A stretch of 22,812 bases of DNA from Halobacteriales archaeon QS_5_70_15. GTDB lineage: Archaea > Halobacteriota > Halobacteria > Halobacteriales > Haloarculaceae. Location: the NCBI GenBank assembly GCA_003022005.1, contig PXRQ01000077.1, positions 2,126 to 24,937 on the forward strand, read 5' to 3'. Position numbers and translations under genes: made by a program. Below are positions 1-7,475 of the stretch, one piece after another (position 1 is the first letter of the stretch; every line of letters begins with the position of its first letter). The notes under the pieces are model-generated. The model had not been told where the DNA came from. It saw only the letters and a list, made by a program, of their open reading frames with translations, and ran no database searches.

Positions 1-2
1 CG

Positions 3-31
3 AAGCCCCCGAGTCGAGACGGCCGGGGCTT
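3..31. terminator. Hairpin at window start, possible terminator of an upstream gene
   Basis: AAGCCCC at 3-9 pairs perfectly with GGGGCTT at 25-31 around a 15-base loop, and a few T residues follow. It lies before the first gene and may end transcription from a gene outside the window. There is no long T-run, so it could also be an operator or a chance G/C repeat. Confidence 0.25.
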
Positions 32-128
32 TCAGTGCTTGTCACCGTCGCATCCGTCAGAAGTCTCTTAACTAAACACCGCCCACACAGCAGCCCGAGA
101 GCCAACTGCTATGATGGCGTAGTCGATC

Positions 129-1436
129 ATGTGGAGCATGGGGACACAGCGCGGATTGATCGTCGCTGACGACCTGTCGGGTGCGAACGACACCGGCCAC
201 CAGCTGGCGGCCCGCGGGTACCCGACGACGGTCGTCACCGGCCAGGAGCGGACACCCACCGAGGAGTCGGTAGTCGTCGTGAATACGGATTCGCGGTACC
301 TCGAGCCCGGGGAGGCCCGGTCGGCGGTCGAACGGGTCGTCCGGGCGGCTCCGGCGAGCGTCCTCTACAAGAAGGTCGACTCGACCCTCCGCGGGAACCT
401 CGTCCCGGAGATCGAGGCGGCCGTCGACGCGAGCGGGGCCGACTGCGCGCTCGTCGCCCCGGCGTTCCCTCCCGGGGGTCGGCTCACCGCCTGTGGGATC
501 CATCTCGTCGACGGGCGGCTCGTGACCGACACCGCTGCCGGACGGGACCCCGAGAAGCCCGTCGCCTCCGCACATCTCCCGACCCTGCTCGGGACGGGGA
601 CACGCCCCGTCGAACACGTCGGCGTGGAGACGGTCGCACGCGGGCCCGATCCCGTCGCCGCCGTCGTCGAGGGAGCCGGTGACGCGACGCTCGCCTGCGA
701 CGCGGTCCACGGGCACCACCTCGCGTCGCTCGCACGTGGCGCAGCACGATCGGACCGGGACGTCGTCTGTGTCGGGAGTGCCGGTCTCGCGAGCGCGGTG
801 GAACTCCCCGAGGGGGCGGCGAGTGAACCGCCGGAGATCCCGGAGCCACCGGCGAACGCCCGGGTCCTCGGCATCGCGGGGAGCGCGAGCCCGACCGCCG
901 TCGAACAACTCGCCGCAGTACCCGACGACCGTATCGTGCCGCTCGAATCCGCGCGGGCCGGCACTGATCCCGCGGAGGCGGCCGCCGACGCGACCGAGCG
1001 GGCGTCCGCGGTACTCGACGAAGTCGGGACCGCCGTCGTGGGGTCCGTGCTCGAGGAGGGGGACGTCGACCGGGCACTCCGGGCGGGTCGAGCGGCCGGC
1101 GTGGCCCCGGGGACGGTTCGCGAGCGCGTCGCGGAGAGCCTCGGAACGGTGGCCTCGGCGGTCTGGGAACGGGAGTCCCCCGACGGGCTGTTCGTCACCG
1201 GTGGTGCGGTCGCCGGGCGGGTGTTCGGCGCGCTCGGGGCGACCGGCGTCCGGCTGACGGGCGAGGCGGTCGAGGCGGGGGTCCCCGTCGGCCGCCTGCG
1301 CGGCGGGACCGCCTCGGGTACGCCGGTCGTCACCAAGGCCGGGGCGTTCGGGGCCGAACGGACAATCGTTAACTGTCTCGCCCGTCTCGAGGGGACCGAT
1401 GGGGACCAGGCCAGTCGTCGCCTTGACGATGGGTGA
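129..1436 (+). CDS. Four-carbon acid sugar kinase family protein (DUF1537, OtnK/DtnK type)
   Basis: This is a probable cytosolic ATP-dependent kinase that phosphorylates four-carbon sugar acids (threonate, erythronate or 3-oxo-tetronate) at C4. The N-terminal substrate domain shows ADDLSGANDTG at residues 13-23, NTDSR near 55, YKKVDSTLRGN from 80 and APAFPPGGR from 110. The C-terminal nucleotide-binding domain shows VTGGAVAG around 356 and VVTKAGAFG around 400. Its length of 435 residues is normal for the family. Many relatives read TGGDTA where this one has TGGAVA, so an Asp-Thr pair is replaced by Ala-Val. The 3' end overlaps the pdxA-like gene by 38 bases, so the two are surely co-transcribed. 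An ATG at 138 is an equally good start, because neither has a Shine-Dalgarno. Family assignment is firm; the exact substrate and stereochemistry are inferred. Confidence 0.88.
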   Translation: MWSMGTQRGLIVADDLSGANDTGHQLAARGYPTTVVTGQERTPTEESVVVVNTDSRYLEPGEARSAVERVVRAAPASVLYKKVDSTLRGNLVPEIEAAVDASGADCALVAPAFPPGGRLTACGIHLVDGRLVTDTAAGRDPEKPVASAHLPTLLGTGTRPVEHVGVETVARGPDPVAAVVEGAGDATLACDAVHGHHLASLARGAARSDRDVVCVGSAGLASAVELPEGAASEPPEIPEPPANARVLGIAGSASPTAVEQLAAVPDDRIVPLESARAGTDPAEAAADATERASAVLDEVGTAVVGSVLEEGDVDRALRAGRAAGVAPGTVRERVAESLGTVASAVWERESPDGLFVTGGAVAGRVFGALGATGVRLTGEAVEAGVPVGRLRGGTASGTPVVTKAGAFGAERTIVNCLARLEGTDGDQASRRLDDG

Positions 1437-2403
1437 CCCGGCGGGAGTCGGAGCCGAGGTGATAGTGAAGGCGTTCGACGCCGTCCGCGAGCACGCCCGT
1501 CCCGTCGTCGTGGGGGACGCGTCGGTGATGGCCGAGGCGGTCCGCGTCTGCGGGAGCGACCTCGAGGTCCGGGCGGTCGACTCCGTCGAGGCCGGACTCG
1601 CGGTCGGGGACGGCATCCCCGTGCTCGACCTCGGGAACGTCGAGGCCCTCGAGTACGGGGTCGTGTGCGAGGACTACGGCCGGGCGAGCCTCGAGTACGT
1701 CGAGCGAGCGATCGACCTGGCTATCGCCGGGACGGTCGACGCCATCGCTACGGCGCCGATCAACAAGCAGGCGACGCGGCTCGCGGGCGCCGAGCACGCC
1801 GGGCACACGGGACTGCTCGCCGCCCGGACGGGCGTGGAGGACTACTCGATGATGCTCGTCGAAGCGCCACTCAGAGTGACCCACGTGAGCACGCACCTCC
1901 CGCTGCGGGAGGCGTGTGACCTCGTGACGACCGAGTCGGTCGGGTCGACCATCGACGTCACCCACGGGGCGCTCCGCGACCTGGGGATCGAGGAGCCCCG
2001 CATCGCCGTGGCCGGGTTGAACCCACACGCCAGCGACGGGGGACTGATAGGCGAGGCGGACGACGCCGAGATCCGGCCGGCCGTCGAGGCCGCCCGCGAG
2101 CGGGGCACCGACGCGCACGGACCGGAATCCCCGGACACGGTCTACGTCCGGGCGGCCGGCGGGGAGTTCGACTGCGTCGTCTCGATGTACCACGACCAGG
2201 GACACATCCCGATCAAGATGCTCGGGTTCGGCTCCGACGGGGCGGTGAGCGGCGTCAACGTCACGGTGGGCCTGCCGATCGTCAGGACGAGCGTCGACCA
2301 CGGAACGGCCTTCGACGTCGCCGGCGAGGGCGTCGCCTCCGAGACGAGCCTGATCGACGCGGTCCGGATCGCGGCCCGCCTCGCGGCGGCCCGGGCGGAC
2401 TGA
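1399..2403 (+). CDS. pdxA2: PdxA2-type 4-phospho-threonate/erythronate dehydrogenase (PdxA family)
   Basis: This is an NAD-dependent, metal-dependent dehydrogenase of the PdxA family, with 334 residues as is usual. Visible motifs are GDPAGVGAE (12-20), APINK (119-123), GHTG (135-138), THVSTH ending at His166, GLNPH ending at His210 and MYHDQGH with His265. The three histidines fall where the metal ligands of E. coli PdxA lie (166, 211, 266). Haloarchaea generally make pyridoxal phosphate by the PdxS/PdxT route, and the gene overlaps a DUF1537 kinase. It is therefore better read as PdxA2: oxidation of a 4-phospho sugar acid, followed by decarboxylation towards dihydroxyacetone phosphate. The vitamin B6 role is the less likely alternative. 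The start ATG lies inside the end of the kinase gene, which suggests translational coupling. The frame is intact. Confidence 0.88.
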   Translation: MGTRPVVALTMGDPAGVGAEVIVKAFDAVREHARPVVVGDASVMAEAVRVCGSDLEVRAVDSVEAGLAVGDGIPVLDLGNVEALEYGVVCEDYGRASLEYVERAIDLAIAGTVDAIATAPINKQATRLAGAEHAGHTGLLAARTGVEDYSMMLVEAPLRVTHVSTHLPLREACDLVTTESVGSTIDVTHGALRDLGIEEPRIAVAGLNPHASDGGLIGEADDAEIRPAVEAARERGTDAHGPESPDTVYVRAAGGEFDCVVSMYHDQGHIPIKMLGFGSDGAVSGVNVTVGLPIVRTSVDHGTAFDVAGEGVASETSLIDAVRIAARLAAARAD

Positions 2404-2596
2404 CTCGTTCCATCGCGTCCCGGGGTCCGTCTCCGAAACCTGGAACGGGCTCACGAACGACGGTTTTCCATCGCAAACGATCCGTTCGAACGGTAACGCC
2501 CCGAGCACGTTCCGGGATTCGATCTACTCCGTTCGAACAGGCGTCCGGCGATAGTGAACAATCAGGTTTACGTCGGTCGGGAGAAAGCCCGACTAC
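2404..2596 (+). promoter_or_regulatory. IclR gene promoter region with two CCGTTCGAAC palindromes
   Basis: This 193-base gap separates the kinase/pdxA2 pair from the IclR gene. CCGTTCGAACGG at 2482-2493 is a perfect 12-base palindrome, and CCGTTCGAACAG at 2529-2540 is a near copy 47 bases on. ATAGTGAACAATC follows at 2551-2563, about 35 bases before the ATG. These are plausible operator sites for the IclR protein. I saw no strong canonical TATA box, only AT-rich bases near 2565-2570. Confidence 0.45.
2551..2563 (+). repeat. Left copy of a 13-base inverted repeat bracketing the IclR gene
   Basis: ATAGTGAACAATC occurs here, and its exact reverse complement GATTGTTCACTAT occurs at 3557-3569. 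Counting the GGC that lies one base outside each copy, the match is 16 of 17. It may be an IclR operator or the end of a small moved segment. Confidence 0.5.
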
Positions 2597-3361
2597 ATGA
2601 CGGAGAAGGACGCGGCGACGGTCGGTGCGACGGAGACGACGCTGCGGGTCCTCGAGACGCTCAAACAGTTGGACGGAGCAGGCATCACGGAGGTTTCGAA
2701 CCGCCTGGAGCTGCCCAAAAGCACCGTCCACAACCACGTCTCGACGCTCCTCCGGAACGAGTACGTCGTGAAGGAGGGGGACACCTACCGAGTCGGTCTG
2801 CGGTTCCTCGAGTTCGGGGAGTACATCCGGAGCCGTATGCCGATCTACGACGTGGCACGGACGGAGGTGGAGCGGCTAGCGGAGGAGACCGGCGAACTGG
2901 CGAACCTCCTCGTCGAGGAGCACGGCAAGGGCGTCTACCTCTGTCGGGCGAAGGGAAGCAAGGGGGTCCGGCTCGATACGTACGCCGGTATGCGGGTTCA
3001 CCTCCACTGTACCGCTCTCGGGAAGGCTATCCTCGCACACCTTCCCGAGGAACGGGTCCGGGAGATCATCGACACCCGCGGACTCCCGGAACGAACCGAC
3101 ACGACCATCACGGACGAGGAGACGCTGCTGGCCGAACTCGAGGGGATCAGAGAGCGCGGTGTGGCCCACGACAGGGAGGAGCGACTGGCCGGGCTACAGT
3201 GTGTCGCGGCCCCGATACGGGACCTCGACGGGAACGCGCTCGGGGCGATCTCCGTATCCGGGCCGACGAGTCGGATGAAGGGAGAGCGGTTCGACGAGGA
3301 GGTCCCCGAGAAGCTCATCAGTGCCGCCAACGTCATCGAACTCAACCTCAACTACTCCTGA
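2597..3361 (+). CDS. IclR family transcriptional regulator
   Basis: This 254-residue protein is full-length for the IclR family. Residues 1-75 form a winged helix-turn-helix, with ITEVSNRLELPKSTVHNHVS as the recognition region and a wing ending in YRVGLRFLEFGEYI. Residues 85-250 form the GAF-like ligand domain, with ALGKAILAHLP, ERLAGLQCVAAPIRD and GALGAISVSGP as typical landmarks. IclR proteins bind DNA as dimers or tetramers and commonly control sugar-acid or aromatic catabolism. The adjacent kinase/pdxA2 pair is the obvious target; the broken catabolic genes downstream may be former targets. Repeated palindromes upstream suggest autoregulation. The start was chosen because the HTH begins directly after it. 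The effector is unknown. Confidence 0.93.
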   Translation: MTEKDAATVGATETTLRVLETLKQLDGAGITEVSNRLELPKSTVHNHVSTLLRNEYVVKEGDTYRVGLRFLEFGEYIRSRMPIYDVARTEVERLAEETGELANLLVEEHGKGVYLCRAKGSKGVRLDTYAGMRVHLHCTALGKAILAHLPEERVREIIDTRGLPERTDTTITDEETLLAELEGIRERGVAHDREERLAGLQCVAAPIRDLDGNALGAISVSGPTSRMKGERFDEEVPEKLISAANVIELNLNYS

Positions 3362-3640
3362 TACTGTCGGACACGACCGCACGGGAGTCATCGTCACACC
3401 GGGAAACGATATACTCGAGGGTTCGGGTCCGAATCTCCGATGGTGCGAGCACCCCTGTGATGCTTCGGTGACGTTCGTTCCGACCTGGTGAACGCCGTTC
3501 CCGGATTTGACCCGAAACTCCCCCGCTCCTGGCCACTCCTCCGTTTGTCTACGCTCGATTGTTCACTATAGCCGAACACAGTCGGACGGGCGCGAGCCCC
3601 AGTGATCCGTTCTGGCTCCCGGCGCCGGCTCCCCGACCCG
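3362..3640. other. Gene-free stretch after the IclR gene
   Basis: I see no credible gene here. It holds the right-hand 13-base repeat at 3557-3569. Open frames in this stretch have poor third-position G+C and no recognisable motif. Confidence 0.4.
3557..3569 (-). repeat. Right copy of the 13-base inverted repeat bracketing the IclR gene
   Basis: GATTGTTCACTAT is the exact reverse complement of the copy at 2551-2563, about 1 kb away on the other side of the IclR gene. No intact gene starts next to this copy, so as an operator it would serve a gene that has since decayed. Confidence 0.5.
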
Positions 3641-3965
3641 GGCATCGATGTCGAAGGCCCCGAGAACGGGGGCGTCTCCCACCGAACGGTCTACCGCCAT
3701 CTCCGGAACCGCCTCGGGATCGAGCGCGAACCGGTCCGACCCACGCCGAGACGGCCGTCGAGGGGGCGCTCGGGAGGGCTCGTCCCCTCCAGCGCCGGAC
3801 CGAGGTCGTCGCGACCTCCGCCCTGGAGCGGCTCGACCGGGCCGGACAGGTCGAGATCGGGGAGCCCGATGTCGTCGACGTGCCCCACCCCTGCCGTGCC
3901 TGCGGTGGACGGTTCCGGCTATCGGACTCGCTCTCCGGGCAGTCCTGTAGCTGTCGCGTAGGAAC
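3640..3965 (+). pseudogene. Degraded DNA-binding-like ORF (unrecognised)
   Basis: No intact gene is present, but two plus-strand frames look like coding remnants. One frame, about 3650-3750, reads GGVSHRTVYRHLRNRLGIE, which resembles a helix-turn-helix recognition region. About one base of shift later, a second frame (about 3745-3955) continues with TSALERLDRAGQVEIGEPD and then PCRACGGRF and CSC, which resembles a small zinc ribbon. Third-position G+C is high in each frame over just its own part, which fits a frameshifted gene. I do not recognise the family. A regulator with a winged helix and zinc ribbon is a guess from these motifs alone. Confidence 0.3.
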
Positions 3966-4167
3966 CGGCGATCCCACGACGAGTGCCGTCGAGCGGTTTG
4001 GATCCGGGCACGGGGCCACCCGGTCGCGGCAGGAGCCGTCGCTGTCCCGATCCGTTACAACAGTATTGATGTAAAGAACTGCTCGAAGGACGCGGGGGTC
4101 CCGGCGACGGTCCGGCCGTTGCTCGAACGAAGACGGTGATGCCGGGCTCTTTCGAAGGGACGGCGAC

Positions 4168-4680
4168 ATGCAACAGCGGGGCGTAGGGGTCGGACACCTC
4201 TCCGCGCGGGCGGTGGGGGGCGCCAGTTCGACGGGAGTGACGCTCGCCGAGGGTGTCAGGGTGCTCGCCGGGCGGAACGGGGGAGACGGTCCTCGGCGCG
4301 GAGCCCTGCCTCGAGGACCCGGTCCGGGCGGAGCCGTTCGTGTTTCTGACCGAGGACAGCGAGATGCGGGGGGTGATGGCCCGGGGCGACGACCGCCGCG
4401 AGGTCATCGTGCGGCCGGTAGACACGGGCGGTACAGGCGGGGATAGAGCGAGGCGAGAGGGAGCGACGGGAGATAGACGGGGAACGCGAGCGTCCGGACC
4501 GGCGGTCGGAGGAGCCGTCCGAGCTACGGGCGGAGTACGAGGGGGTACGCGAGGAGCTCGACGCGGCCCGCGGGCGTGTCGAGCCGAAGCGCGCAGAACT
4601 TGAGGAGGCCGCCACGCTCGAGGACTACGCACGCATCACGGACGTCCGACGGGGGACCGGCGTCCGGCGCTGCCCGTGAC
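4168..4680 (+). pseudogene. Degraded acidic coiled-coil ORF (unrecognised)
   Basis: This looks like a broken haloarchaeal hypothetical gene. From about 4310 to 4430 one frame has strong third-position G+C and reads EPFVFLTEDSEMRGVMARG, then REVIVRPVD. From about 4446 to the TGA at 4677-4679 the coding signature moves to another frame. That part is rich in Glu, Arg and Leu and reads SELRAEYEGVREELDAARG then KRAELEEAATLEDYARITD, a likely coiled coil. The first part, from the ATG at 4168, sits in a third frame. At least one and probably two frameshifts would be needed to join them. I do not recognise the family. The downstream M20 remnant is convergent with it. Confidence 0.3.
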
Positions 4681-4693
4681 TCGAGAGCGGGTG

Positions 4694-5877
4694 CTACGGC
4701 GAGCCGGTTTCGGACGGCCCGGGGGTCCCGGAGAGGAGTTCCCGCGAGGCCCGCAGGAGCGCCTCCAGTCCCGCCTCGGCCGCCCCGAGATCGACGTACT
4801 CGTCCACCGTGTGTGCCTATTCGAGGCTCCCCGGCCCCCAGGTTATCGCGGGGATGCCCGCGTCGCTGACGAAGTCCCGGACGTCCATCGACGCCTCGAT
4901 GCCCCACGGATCGTCGAGGGCGCCGGCGACCGAGGCGGCGTGCTCGCGGAACGTCTCGGCGAGCGGATGGTCGGTCGGTATCGACGCCGAGGCGTACGTC
5001 TCCGTCCGCTCCCACGGCAGGGTGAGGCCGTGTTCCCGCTCGACCTCCTCGACCAGCGTCGCGACCTCGCTGTCGACGTCGGGAAGGGACTCCCCGGGGA
5101 GTATCCGCCGGTCGAGCACGAGCCCCGCGCGATCCGGCAGGACCGCTCTGTTGGTCCCCTCGCCGGCGAGGACGCGGGTGACGGTCGCGTAGGCCTGCCC
5201 GCAGAGCGGGTCGGTCCGCTCGCGGAGGGGCTCGTCGTAGGCGTCGACGGCCGCGAGGACGGCCGGGAGGTCGTCGATGGCGTTGTGACCCTGGTCCGGT
5301 CGGCTCGCGTGCGACGGCTCGCCCGGCCAGCGGAGTTCGTACCACGCGAGCCCCTTCGCGGCCGTCGCGACCCGGCACTCGGTCGGTTCGAGGACGACGC
5401 CGAAGTCGCCGTCGAACCCCGACTCGAGGAGCGTCCGGGTGCCGGGTTCCGCGGTCTCCTCGCCCATCGCGGCGTGGACGACGAGCGACCCCCCAAGGTC
5501 GCCGGACTCGATGGGGTCGGCGAGGTCCCGGGCGGCGAGCATCGCCACCGCGATCCCGGTCTTCATGTCGACGCTCCCCCGTCCGTAGAGCCGGCGGTCC
5601 TCGACGACGACGCCGGGACGGCGTCGGTGTGGCCGTTGAGGACGAGGGTGGGGTCGCCGTCGCCGACCTGGGCGCCGACCTGCGGCCGCTCGGGGTCGGG
5701 TTCGGTCAGGAGCATCGAGTCGATGCCGTGGTGCGAGAACCACTCGTGGACGTACTCCGCCGCGGGCCGCTCGTTCCCGGGCGGGTTCTCCGTCCCGATG
5801 CGGACCAGCGCGGCCGCGAGGGCCGGGAGGTCCGTCGGGGACGTCACCGGGTCGGTGTTCGTGCCGTCGCGTGCCAT
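4694..5877 (-). pseudogene. M20 family peptidase/deacylase (ArgE/DapE type), broken
   Basis: M20 enzymes are cytosolic zinc hydrolases that remove acyl or peptidyl groups. The N-terminal part starts at the ATG whose first base is 5877 and reads to LNGHTDAVP (zinc-ligand His and Asp). Near 5608-5618 the frame changes and resumes at VVVEDRRLYGRGSVDMKTG, without the roughly 12-15 residues expected in between, so bases are missing. The body carries GEETAEPGT (catalytic Glu) and LEPTE. A TAG at 4819-4817 then stands in place of the expected Gln codon directly before AHTVDEYVDLG, which holds the last zinc-ligand His. The frame stays open past it to 4694. With deletion, frameshift and nonsense codon together, no full enzyme can be made. 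It is divergent from the broken M19 dipeptidase. Confidence 0.88.
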
Positions 5878-5885
5878 GTCGGGAT

Positions 5886-5909
5886 GCCCCGAGTCGGTCC
5901 CCTCGGGGC
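5886..5909. repeat. Perfect 8-bp inverted repeat between divergent M20 and M19 remnants
   Basis: GCCCCGAG at 5886-5893 and CTCGGGGC at 5902-5909 are perfect complements around an 8-base spacer. The repeat lies 9 bases upstream of the M20 start codon, in the region shared by two divergent genes. It could be an operator or a 5' leader hairpin. Confidence 0.4.
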
Positions 5910-5982
5910 TTGACTGTACCGGGCCCGTGGGGACGCTCCCGGCGTACCACGCGACGCGGGGGCGGAGGGCAGCCGCGCCGGT

Positions 5983-6015
5983 GCGTTTAACACTCCTCGC
6001 GAAGGCGGGAGGGAC
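5983..6015 (+). promoter_or_regulatory. TATA-like box and Shine-Dalgarno for the M19 dipeptidase remnant
   Basis: CGTTTAACAC near 5983-5992 is a TATA-like element in otherwise G/C-rich DNA. GGGAGGG directly before the ATG at 6016 is a good Shine-Dalgarno, unusual among the genes here. The expression signals look better preserved than the gene they serve. Confidence 0.4.
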
Positions 6016-6973
6016 ATGTCCGATGGCCTCCACGGGGAGACGGGCGTCTTCGACGCACACGCCGACCTCCTCTACACCGTCGTCCGGGAACACGACCTCG
6101 GCAACGACCGGGTGATCGAGGACCGGTTCCTGCCGGGGATGCGGGCGGGCGGGATCGACATGCGGGTCGCGCCGATCTACCTCGACGCCGGGGAGGCCCG
6201 CGAGGGGGCCACGCGCCGGGGGCTGCGCATCGCCGAGTCGTTCCACCACGAGGTCGAGGCCGCCGAGAACCTGGAGGCCGCGACGACGGCCGAGGCGGTC
6301 CGGGCCGGCGTCGGTTCGGACCCGGTGACGCTCGTCCTCGGCATGGAGGGGGCCGAACCCCTGAAGGGCGATCCCGCCGTCCTCGACGCGTTCTACCGGC
6401 TCGGTCTCCGGGTGCTCGGCCTCACGCACAGCCGGCGGAACATGTCCCGGCGTCCGTGCGGTCGAGCGGTGTGCCGAACGCGGTATCGTCGTCGACGTCT
6501 CCCACCTCAACGAACCGGGCTTCCGGGACGTGGTCGAGTACGGGGACGACCCGTTCGTCGCGTCCCATTCGAACTGTCGGGCGCTCCGGGACCATCCGCG
6601 GAACCTCCACGACGAGCAGATCCGGGCGGTCGCCGACAGCGGCGGGGTCGTGGGGATAAACGCGCTCGAGGCGTTCCTCCACGGGGACGAACCCGACGTC
6701 GGGACCGTCGTCGACCATGTCGAACACGCGATCGAGGTCGCCGGCGTCGACCACGTCGGACTCGGCTTCGACTTCTACGAGTACAACCTCGAGTACATGT
6801 CCCCTGCCGAGCGGGAGTACATGATCGACGTCTCGACCGCCGACGGCCTCGAGAACGACGCCGAGGTGCGGAACATCACGCCTGCGCTCCTCGAGCGCGG
6901 CTTCGACCCCGGGGAGGTCAGCAAGATCCTCAAACTGAACTTCGTGCGCGTTCTGGAATCGGTCCTCGAGTGA
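6016..6973 (+). pseudogene. M19 membrane (renal-type) dipeptidase, frameshifted
   Basis: M19 dipeptidases are zinc enzymes that split dipeptides, including D-amino-acid types and cyclic imides in relatives. The first frame runs from the ATG at 6016 through FDAHADLLYT (metal-ligand His and Asp), LGMEGAEPL (bridging Glu) and LGLTHSRRNM. Around 6443-6450 the homology leaves this frame and resumes in another as GVRAVERCAERGIVVDVSHL, then VASHSNCRALRDHPRNL (ligand His residues) and DHVGLGFDF (Asp), ending at TGA 6971-6973. The usual linker of roughly 15-20 residues after NM is absent, so a deletion whose length is not a multiple of three is likely. Apart from this single junction the gene is nearly complete, which suggests recent loss. 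No downstream partner is intact. Confidence 0.87.
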
Positions 6974-7475
6974 CCGGAACGACGGGTCGGCCCTCGCCCA
7001 CGCTCCCGAGCGTTCGTCACCCTCCCGTCGGGACCGTTTCGACCGGTCGCCGACGGCCGGTGACGAACCTCCAGCGCGTCGCTGTGGTTCGAACGGACGT
7101 CTACGATGCGGTGCGGGCGATTCGCCGGCGCCTTTCCAGCCGGGTCCGGCCCGTCGGCTCGCCGTTCTACGAGCGCGCCGTCCCGGTGGTCGACGAGGCG
7201 GTCGGGCGACAGTGTTCGGCACTGTCGGCGTCCCGGTCGGCGCGGGTGAAGGTCGCTCGACCGACTCGACCCGACTATTGGACGGCCCGAGACGTGGTAC
7301 TGCGAGGGGGAACCCCCTCGGAACCGTCGTTACACCGTGGTTATGATCTAACGGCGTGCGCTCCGCGGTACGGGGGCCGACGCTGAACGAGAGGCGACAA
7401 CGGGTGGTCGGCCGACCGGAGACGTGGGGGGCCTCCCGGCTGCAGCTAATTCCGGTGCCGGGGGACCACGAGGGG
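6974..7475. other. 502-base stretch without a recognisable gene
   Basis: One plus-strand frame from about 7060 to 7250 has coding-like third-position G+C and reads TDVYDAVRAIRRRLSSRV and FYERAVPVVDEAVGRQC, but I recognise no family and no start fits. It may be another remnant. CGAGGGGG at 7303-7310 and CCCCCTCG at 7313-7320 form a tight perfect inverted repeat. Confidence 0.35.
7303..7320. repeat. Perfect 8-bp inverted repeat with two-base spacer
   Basis: CGAGGGGG, AA, CCCCCTCG form an 18-base near-palindrome between the M19 and SDR remnants. No T-run follows, so a terminator role is uncertain. Confidence 0.35.

Noticed and set aside
1399..2403. PdxA as a vitamin B6 biosynthesis gene
   Set aside because: Overlap with a DUF1537 kinase and the usual PdxS/PdxT route of haloarchaea make a catabolic PdxA2 role more likely.
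4817..4819. TAG read as pyrrolysine in the M20 gene
   Set aside because: Pyrrolysine coding is not known in Halobacteria as far as I am aware, and the same gene carries a frameshifting deletion, so a plain nonsense mutation is simpler.
4676..6115. Long plus-strand frame opposite the M20 remnant
   Set aside because: The minus strand carries clear M20 motifs in order; the plus-strand translation has none. The frame stays open by codon bias.
7085..7100. GTGGTTCGAAC, resembling a tRNA T-loop
   Set aside because: No matching T-stem, anticodon arm or acceptor stem surrounds it; TTCGAA is simply frequent here.
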